This document shows positions 59,043-64,000 of a DNA stretch of 64,000 nucleotides, piece by piece. Each line of letters starts with the position of its first letter. Positions within the stretch are counted from its first letter, which is position 1. The DNA comes from Oscillospiraceae bacterium. GTDB lineage: Bacteria; Bacillota; Clostridia; Oscillospirales; Oscillospiraceae. The position numbers were made by a program, and so were the translations under genes. The DNA is taken from positions 1-64,000 of the forward strand of contig CACYXC010000026.1 in assembly GCA_902778285.1 (NCBI GenBank), read 5' to 3'. The notes below the pieces were generated by a model, which saw only the letters and a list, made by a program, of their open reading frames with translations, did no database searches and was not told the DNA's origin.

Positions 59043-59719
59043 TGGATTTCCCGTTTGTGAAAGAAGCCATTTCCCAGCTCTTCTCCAAGCCCAGCTGCGC
59101 CATGTATCCGGCGGTGGAGAGCATCGCCGCGCCCCGCTACCGCGGCCGCATCGCCTTTGATCCCACCAAGTGCATCAACTGCGGCATGTGCGAGCGCGTC
59201 TGCTGCGGCGGCGCCATCACCCACACGGTGGAGAAGACCGAGGAGGGCGATAAGATCACCCGCAGCTTCGACCTCGGCTGCTGCACCTTCTGCGCCCACT
59301 GCATGGATTTCTGCTCCACGAAGGCCATCCAGCTGACGCAGGATTACCACATGATCGCCACCAAGGAGGAGGATCTGATCGTCTCCGGCACCTTCATCAA
59401 GAAGCCGCCGGTGAAGAAGGCCGTGCCGCCCAAGCCCGCAGCCCCTGCTGCTGCCGCGGCAGCGCCTGTAGGGGCCGCCGGCCCCGGCGGCCCGCAAGCT
59501 GAGGCTCCTGCCCCCGCCGCGGCTCCCAAGCCCCGCGAGGACGGCAAGCCCGTGCAGGATCCGAATAAGTGCGTCTACTGCACGATCTGCGCCAAAAAGT
59601 GCCCCGCCGGGGCGCTGACCGTGGACCGCGCGGCCAAGACCTGGACCCTGGACGAGGACGCCTGCGTCGCCTGCGGCACCTGCGCCGGCGTCTGCCCCAA
59701 AAAAGCGATCATCATGTGA
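59042..59719 (+). CDS. mbhN: Polyferredoxin-type electron input subunit (MbhN-like fusion)
   Basis: A 225-residue protein. The N-terminal part is NuoI/MbhN-like with two [4Fe-4S] motifs (CINCGMC and CCTFCAHCMDFC, about residues 42-90). A linker rich in Ala, Pro and Gly (about 125-175) joins it to a second bacterial-type ferredoxin with two more clusters (CVYCTICAKKC and CVACGTCAGVC, about 178-218). Typical MbhN has only the first part, so this is a fusion with added clusters. Part of the linker is encoded by a GTAGGGG-type repeat. Confidence 0.85.
   Translation: MDFPFVKEAISQLFSKPSCAMYPAVESIAAPRYRGRIAFDPTKCINCGMCERVCCGGAITHTVEKTEEGDKITRSFDLGCCTFCAHCMDFCSTKAIQLTQDYHMIATKEEDLIVSGTFIKKPPVKKAVPPKPAAPAAAAAAPVGAAGPGGPQAEAPAPAAAPKPREDGKPVQDPNKCVYCTICAKKCPAGALTVDRAAKTWTLDEDACVACGTCAGVCPKKAIIM
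59467..59496. repeat. GTAGGGG-type repeat within mbhN
   Basis: TGTAGGGGCCGCC-GGCC-type hairpin ending GGCGGCCCGCAAG, matching the short repeat at 39775, but lying in frame in the Ala/Pro linker of the polyferredoxin gene. Confidence 0.55.
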
Positions 59720-59738
59720 TCGGACAATCGCACTGACA

Positions 59739-59779
59739 CAACAACAGCCCCAACCGATTCTCGGTTGGGGCTGTTGTTG
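59739..59779 (+). terminator. Terminator of the hydrogenase operon
   Basis: A perfect 19-bp stem (59739-59757 with 59761-59779) with a three-base loop, 20 bases after the last gene. No T run, but the hairpin is very strong. Confidence 0.75.
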
Positions 59780-60245
59780 CGTAGAGAAAGGTATACTATA
59801 AAACTCAAAAACTCACTTGCTCATAGGGAATCCGCTGCGAGATGCGCCCCCTATTCTTTCTTTTCTTCTTGAGAAAAGAAAGAACGCGCCGCGGCGTCAG
59901 ATGAAGCTCGCTGCGCTCTGCTTCCACGGCTTACGAAAGAGCCGTGAAAGCGGCGCATCCGCTCCCTCCGTCTTCCTTTTCAAAATCAAAGCTTCCGCTT
60001 TGATTTTGAGATGAGGAAAGAGAACGAAAAGAGCGCTTTCCCGTTCTGCGAGGGGTCAAGGGGAAACGTCCCCTTGTCGCCTTTCTTTGGCATCAAAAAC
60101 CGTTTCTTTCCGCGAACAGGAAAGAAATGGGTTTTGCTGTGGGCCGCTTCCCATTTCGCCAACACGACAAAAATATAAGTACACTTTTATTCGAACATAG
60201 CAGCGCCCTCCATTCGGAGGGCGCCGATACATTATTCTGCAGGGA
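59780..60245. other. Gene-free region with a repeat
   Basis: No credible gene is found. At 59862-59885 lies a TTTCTTTTCTT...AAGAAAAGAAA inverted repeat. At 59903-60014 is a repeat that matches, in reverse, the one before copA. An AGGGG...CCCCT hairpin is near 60052-60076, and AT-rich DNA precedes the LRR-gene stop. Confidence 0.5.
59903..60014. repeat. Inverted relative of the pre-copA repeat
   Basis: Shares GAAGCTCGCT, AAGAGCC-TGAAAGC, ATCCGCTCCCTCC and the AATCAAAGC...GCTTTGATT hairpin with the reverse complement of 32213-32335. Confidence 0.7.
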
Positions 60246-62135
60246 TTACCACCCGAACACGAGGTTGTGACCCTCCCGCAGCGCCAGATAGCCGGGGCCG
60301 TAGGGGCTGAACTTGTTGTTCATGTAGCCCTTGTCGTCGTAGAGGAAGAGCCGGCGCATCTGCAAGTAGTAATCCGAAAAGACGGAGGCGACCGCGGGGA
60401 TCGCGTCATAGCGCCAGGGGTAGCCGTAGGGCTGCTCTCCGATCCAGGCGGTCAGACAGTCCGGGTTCCGCTCGTCAAAGCGCTGCTGCGCCTCTGGGGG
60501 CACCCTTGTCTGCATGGCGACAAGCCTCTCCAGCTTCAGGTCCTCGAGCGCGGAGACGTCGGACACGCCGGTGTTGGAGATGTTCACAAAACGGATCGTG
60601 TCGTGGCCCCTGAGCGCGCTGATGTCATTGAGCCAGCCGCAGAAGCAGCACTCGACCCAGACCAGGTTCCGGCAGCTCTCCAGCGGAGAGAGATCCCTGA
60701 CAAGGGAGCCGGAGAGAATGAGACATTCCAGACGCGGCATGTACGCGAGGAAGCTGATGTCCGACAGGTAGCTGTTGTGGCCGATATCGAGATAGACGGC
60801 ATCCGTGCAGTATCGCAGGGGAGCGCTGTTATAGTCCTTCAGGACGAAGGTGACGCGCAGGATCTCCTCGTCGGTCAGCATGTTGACGCCCGCGATAAAC
60901 ACGCGCCAGACCAGCTTGACCTCGGGGTAGTCGTCCCGGATGGAGGCAAAGACCTCGTCATGCATGCCGAAACGGTCCTCATCCAGCTTGAAGTAGCGGC
61001 AGCGGGGGAGGAGGTCCAGCGCCTCGCGGATCGCGGTCTCGTCCTCGTCTGTCAGGACCACATGGTCGTATTCGACCCGCTCATCCAGCGTGCTCAGGGT
61101 CTGCCCGAAGAGCTCGAATTCATAGTGAACGCCCGCTTCGGGCAGGGCTTTCAGAATGTGACGTACCTCCTCTCTGTCAAAGGGGCAGCGGCCGCCGCGG
61201 CCCATCAGCTCGACCCCGCGCAGGGAGGGGAGGAGCCGCAGCGCTTCCAGCGCCGCGTCCAGCTGCGCCGGGCGCAGGCGCGAGAGATCGACCCGCTCGG
61301 CATCCCGGTCATACCAGCTGCCGCCGACGCGCACGGAGTAGGAGAGGTCAATCTCCGGCGCGGCCTCCAGCAGCGCGGCGACGCCCGCGGTGTCGAGGGC
61401 GCACATGCCGGTGGACTTTTTCAGCTCGATCCGCCGCAGTCCCGGCAGCAGCGGGAGCTTATCTATCACCTCGGGCAGCTCCTCCGCCTGCATCCCGGAC
61501 AGATCGAGCTCCTCCGCGTCCCCGGGCACGATCTGCCCGGCGATCTCCACGCTCCAGAGGAGCGCCGCATCCTCCGCCATCAAGTCACGGACAGCGGCAA
61601 GCTGCTCCGCGGAGAGGTCGGTCGCCTCCAGCGTGAGCGTTTTCAGCGCCGGGAGCCGCGGCAGGGCCTGCAGCAGCGCGTCAAAGTCGAAGCTTCCCGC
61701 GGCAAGATCCAGCTCTTCGCAGTCCCCGTCCACGGTCTGCCCGCCGATGTCCACGGAATAGCGCAGGACGGCGTTCTCCGGCATGGCTGCTCGCAGCGCG
61801 GCAAGCTGCTCCGCGGAGAGGTCGGTCGTCTCCAGCGTGAGCGTCTTCAGGGCCGGGAGCCGCGGCAGAGCCCGCAGCAGCGCGCCGCAGTCAAAGCTGC
61901 CCGCGGCGAGCGTCAGCTCCTCCGTGTCCTCCCGTACCGCCAGCCCTTTGCCCAGAGGGTACTCGGGGATCGGCGTGGGCGTCGGCTCCGGGGCCGGCTC
62001 GCCCGCGGCCTCGTCGGCAGACGCGGGGGGCGCTTCGCCGTCGGCATACGCGGCGCCCGCGCCGCCGAACGACAGACACAAAAGGAACAGCAGGACAAGG
62101 ATCGGGAGAAAACGGCGGGAAAGGAAGTTTTTCAT
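60246..62135 (-). CDS. Secreted leucine-rich-repeat-type protein
   Basis: A 629-residue exported protein: signal peptide (FLPILVLLFLLCLSFGGAGA, about residues 9-29), Pro/Glu/Ala spacer, then five tandem units of about 68-72 residues (about 71-420), each with LPALKTLTLE-type leucine patterns and a SVxIGGQxVxGD-type turn, and finally short 22-residue leucine-rich repeats (DISFLAYMPRLECLILSGS; about 470-560). The first two units are nearly identical even in DNA. It is probably a surface binding protein. GGAGCTGAACCAG precedes the ATG at 62135; an earlier in-frame start has no ribosome binding site. Confidence 0.7.
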   Translation of the reverse strand: MKNFLSRRFLPILVLLFLLCLSFGGAGAAYADGEAPPASADEAAGEPAPEPTPTPIPEYPLGKGLAVREDTEELTLAAGSFDCGALLRALPRLPALKTLTLETTDLSAEQLAALRAAMPENAVLRYSVDIGGQTVDGDCEELDLAAGSFDFDALLQALPRLPALKTLTLEATDLSAEQLAAVRDLMAEDAALLWSVEIAGQIVPGDAEELDLSGMQAEELPEVIDKLPLLPGLRRIELKKSTGMCALDTAGVAALLEAAPEIDLSYSVRVGGSWYDRDAERVDLSRLRPAQLDAALEALRLLPSLRGVELMGRGGRCPFDREEVRHILKALPEAGVHYEFELFGQTLSTLDERVEYDHVVLTDEDETAIREALDLLPRCRYFKLDEDRFGMHDEVFASIRDDYPEVKLVWRVFIAGVNMLTDEEILRVTFVLKDYNSAPLRYCTDAVYLDIGHNSYLSDISFLAYMPRLECLILSGSLVRDLSPLESCRNLVWVECCFCGWLNDISALRGHDTIRFVNISNTGVSDVSALEDLKLERLVAMQTRVPPEAQQRFDERNPDCLTAWIGEQPYGYPWRYDAIPAVASVFSDYYLQMRRLFLYDDKGYMNNKFSPYGPGYLALREGHNLVFGW

Positions 62136-62229
62136 CTGGTTCAGCTCCGTTCTGTCCGTATGATGAATTCGCCGTATGAAAAAAGCTGTTGACGGAATGG
62201 TATCTATCCGATATAACTCTTCATGAAAG

Positions 62230-62258
62230 ACTATAAGGCCTGAAAAGCCAAAAGTCAA
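62230..62258 (-). promoter_or_regulatory. Promoter of the LRR gene
   Basis: Minus strand: TTGACT (62258-62253), 17-base spacer, TATAGT (62235-62230). Confidence 0.7.
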
Positions 62259-62300
62259 TGGAACGCGCAGTCAAGACCCTTTTAGGAAAGGACGGATAAC

Positions 62301-62783
62301 ATGAGCAAGAAGATCGTCGCCTATTTCAGCGCCAGCGGCAGCACCCGCACGCTGGCAGAGACGCTCGCCGCCGCGGCCGGGGCCGAGCTGTATGAGATCT
62401 GCCCGGAGCTCCCCTACGAGCGGAAGGACCTGAACTGGATGGATAAGAAGTCCCGCAGCACGCTGGAGATGCAGGACCCCGACTGCCGCCCGGCGCTGGC
62501 CGCGCAGGAGATCCCGGTGGCGGGGGCGGATGTGGTGTTCCTCGGCTTCCCCATCTGGTGGTACCGCGAGCCGAGCATCGTTGACAGCTTCCTCGACGCC
62601 TATGACTTCGGCGGCAAGACCGTCGTGCCCTTTTTCACCTCCGGCGGCAGCGAGCTGGGCGAGGGTCAGGGCCGGATCGAAAAGCTGGCCGCAGGCGCAA
62701 AGGTGCTCGAGGGCAAGCGCTTCTGCGCCCGCGCCTCCGAGAGCGAGCTGAAAAGCTGGCTCGCCGCGCTGAAGCTCGACTAA
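62301..62783 (+). CDS. Flavodoxin
   Basis: A 160-residue FMN protein. The phosphate-binding loop YFSASGSTRTLAE (about residues 8-20) and the FLGFPIWWYREPSIV segment near 80 that packs on the isoalloxazine ring are typical of Flavodoxin_4-type electron carriers. It can replace ferredoxin in some reactions. AGGAAAGGACGG precedes the ATG. Single gene, divergent from the LRR gene. Confidence 0.85.
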   Translation: MSKKIVAYFSASGSTRTLAETLAAAAGAELYEICPELPYERKDLNWMDKKSRSTLEMQDPDCRPALAAQEIPVAGADVVFLGFPIWWYREPSIVDSFLDAYDFGGKTVVPFFTSGGSELGEGQGRIEKLAAGAKVLEGKRFCARASESELKSWLAALKLD

Positions 62784-62858
62784 CGATACCGCCCGCGCGG
62801 CACATGGCGCATAAGCCCCGTGACACGCAGACCCGAAAACCCGAAAGCGTACAAGAGG

Positions 62859-62904
62859 AAAAAGGCACAGGATTGGGAGACGGATCCCGGTTCCGTGCCT
62901 TTTT
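62859..62904 (+). terminator. Terminator between flavodoxin and YwaF genes
   Basis: AAAAAGGCAC (62859-62868) pairs with GTGCCTTTTT (62895-62904), with an inner GGATCC-like stem. A T run follows the second arm. Confidence 0.65.
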
Positions 62905-62953
62905 GATCGGCATTGCCGCCCGGAAGCCTTTGCTTAAGCCCGCTTACTATGCG

Positions 62954-62982
62954 TTTACAAGCCCGGGGGACTGTGGTAAAAT
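62954..62982 (+). promoter_or_regulatory. Promoter of the YwaF-like gene
   Basis: TTTACA at 62954 and TAAAAT at 62977, 17-base spacer, 25 bases before the ATG. Confidence 0.65.
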
Positions 62983-63007
62983 ACGAAACTGAAAGGAAGG
63001 GGTCGAC

Positions 63008-63802
63008 ATGCAGCCCAATTCGGATTTCTGGATCATGAAGCCGCTCAATCCGCTGTTTCTCGCTGTGTTCGCGGCCTTTCTGCTCCTGCTCGTCTTTGCG
63101 AGCGTCCTGCTGCGCGGCAGGAGCGAGAGGACAAGGAGACTCGTGCTGATCGCGGCCTGCGTCGTGACGCTGATCGGCTTTGTGATCTACAAGTATTTCC
63201 TGTCTCTCGACAGCGATTATAACGTCATCACCGCCGGGATGGGCGGCTTCAACTGGTGGGGCGAGCTGCCGCTGCAGCTTTGCAACATCAACATGCTGCT
63301 GATCCCGATCGCGGTTTTGAAAAAAAGCCGCCCTCTGATGTGCTTCAGCTTTTTCCTCGGGCCGCTCGGGGCGCTGATGGCGCTGCTGATGCCCGGCAAC
63401 GGCTTCGACGGCTACTCGCTGCTCCTGCCGAGGATGCTCGGCTACTACGGGACGCATTTCATGGTCGTGATCGAGGGGCTGGCGCTGGCCTCCTTCGGCC
63501 TGTTCCGCCCGAGATTTCGCGACCTGCCGAAGGCCGCCCTCGCCGTGCTTGGGATCGCCTTCGCAGTTTTCCTCTTCAATCTGCTCCTTCGCTGGACCGG
63601 GCTGCACCCGAAGGCGAACTACTTCTTCTCCGTGGAGACGGAGGGGAACTTCCTGCTTGAGCTCTTCCACAGCTGGCTCCCGTTCCCGTTTCTGTATCTG
63701 ATTCCGAGCTTTGGGATCCTCATCCCCTACATGCTGCTCGTCACGATCCCCTTTGAGCTGGCGGACCGCAGGGCCCGGAAGGCGGCCGCGGCGGCGCGGT
63801 GA
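63008..63802 (+). CDS. YwaF family membrane protein
   Basis: A 264-residue protein with about seven helices. Conserved family positions include WWGELPLQLCNINM (about residues 78-91) and LGYYGTHFMVVIEG near 145, matching YwaF/TIGR02206-type membrane proteins whose function is unknown. AAGGAAGGGG precedes the ATG. Alone in its transcription unit as far as the window shows. Confidence 0.75.
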   Translation: MQPNSDFWIMKPLNPLFLAVFAAFLLLLVFASVLLRGRSERTRRLVLIAACVVTLIGFVIYKYFLSLDSDYNVITAGMGGFNWWGELPLQLCNINMLLIPIAVLKKSRPLMCFSFFLGPLGALMALLMPGNGFDGYSLLLPRMLGYYGTHFMVVIEGLALASFGLFRPRFRDLPKAALAVLGIAFAVFLFNLLLRWTGLHPKANYFFSVETEGNFLLELFHSWLPFPFLYLIPSFGILIPYMLLVTIPFELADRRARKAAAAAR

Positions 63803-64000
63803 CGCTGCGCGCGCCGGACTGAGGCCGCCGCGCTCCATGTGAGCATGCGGACCGCCCCGGCGCGAAGCACCGGCCCGCCGTCTCCGCCGGACCGCATCAA
63901 CCCTTGACGTGCATGGGGAGCGCTTGGGAGGGGATCGGTTATTCCCTCCCAACACAGTTGAGCGAAGCGGATAGAACTCCATCTCCAGCCAAAAAATAAC
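63803..64000. other. Right-edge noncoding DNA with MITE-type module
   Basis: No gene. Positions 63904-63953 (TTGACGTGCATGGGGAGCGC then GGGAGGGGATCGGTTATTCCCTCCC as a hairpin, about 20 and 25 bases apart) closely resemble the inner module of the MITE-like element at locus 1 (28939-28990). Probably part of another element cut by the window end. Confidence 0.55.

Overview
The window reads as a moderately GC-rich, anaerobic, low-G+C-type Gram-positive (Firmicutes), most likely a gut member of Oscillospirales/Clostridia. This rests on a PolC-type DNA polymerase, CsoR/CopA copper control, BlaI/M56 regulation, a CIRCE operator, an oxygen-sensitive 2-hydroxyacyl-CoA dehydratase, a SpoIIQ-like M23 protein and a membrane-bound group 4 [NiFe]-hydrogenase. 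The species cannot be fixed from sequence alone.

Positions 1-18.1 kb are the right part of an integrative conjugative element of the TnpX/TnpW (Tn4451-related) kind. It carries a broken Maff2 gene at the window edge, TrbL/VirB6-like, SpoVG-domain, DNA methyltransferase, PrgI, VirB4, NlpC/P60, DUF4315, DUF4366, cysteine-rich VLP, MobC and CD1845 genes, a MOBP-like relaxase, Xre regulators, a sigma-like factor, TnpW and a large serine recombinase. Inserted cargo includes a reverse-strand Sll1717-like P-loop ATPase (AT-rich, possible defence gene) and a YjzC-like gene under a perfect CIRCE operator. Eight copies of a 25-bp palindrome are scattered through the element, some read in frame inside genes. 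The element ends next to a tRNA-Ala(GGC) gene whose 5' end is duplicated.

From 18.3 kb on is host chromosome: polC and ispG; a mixed ABC permease/adaptor operon; rsmI and another methyltransferase; csoR-copA with copZ fused in frame; NUDIX, hydrolase and SCP2-like genes; blaI-M56-M23; a 2-hydroxyacyl-CoA dehydratase operon; an EEP-family protein; glyA; then hypF-hypC-hypD-hypE followed by a 14-gene hydrogenase/Mrp operon (with hypA inside) that should couple ferredoxin oxidation and H2 evolution to ion pumping. The right end has an LRR lipoprotein-like gene, a flavodoxin and a YwaF membrane protein.

The chromosome is rich in small repeats. The most striking are MITE-like elements (four loci, five elements) that sit between two copies of a local terminator-like hairpin, the hairpin being different at each locus. 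Other repeat families supply ribosome binding sites and even a stop codon to copA and hyp genes, and one appears to have been built into the linker of the hydrogenase polyferredoxin.
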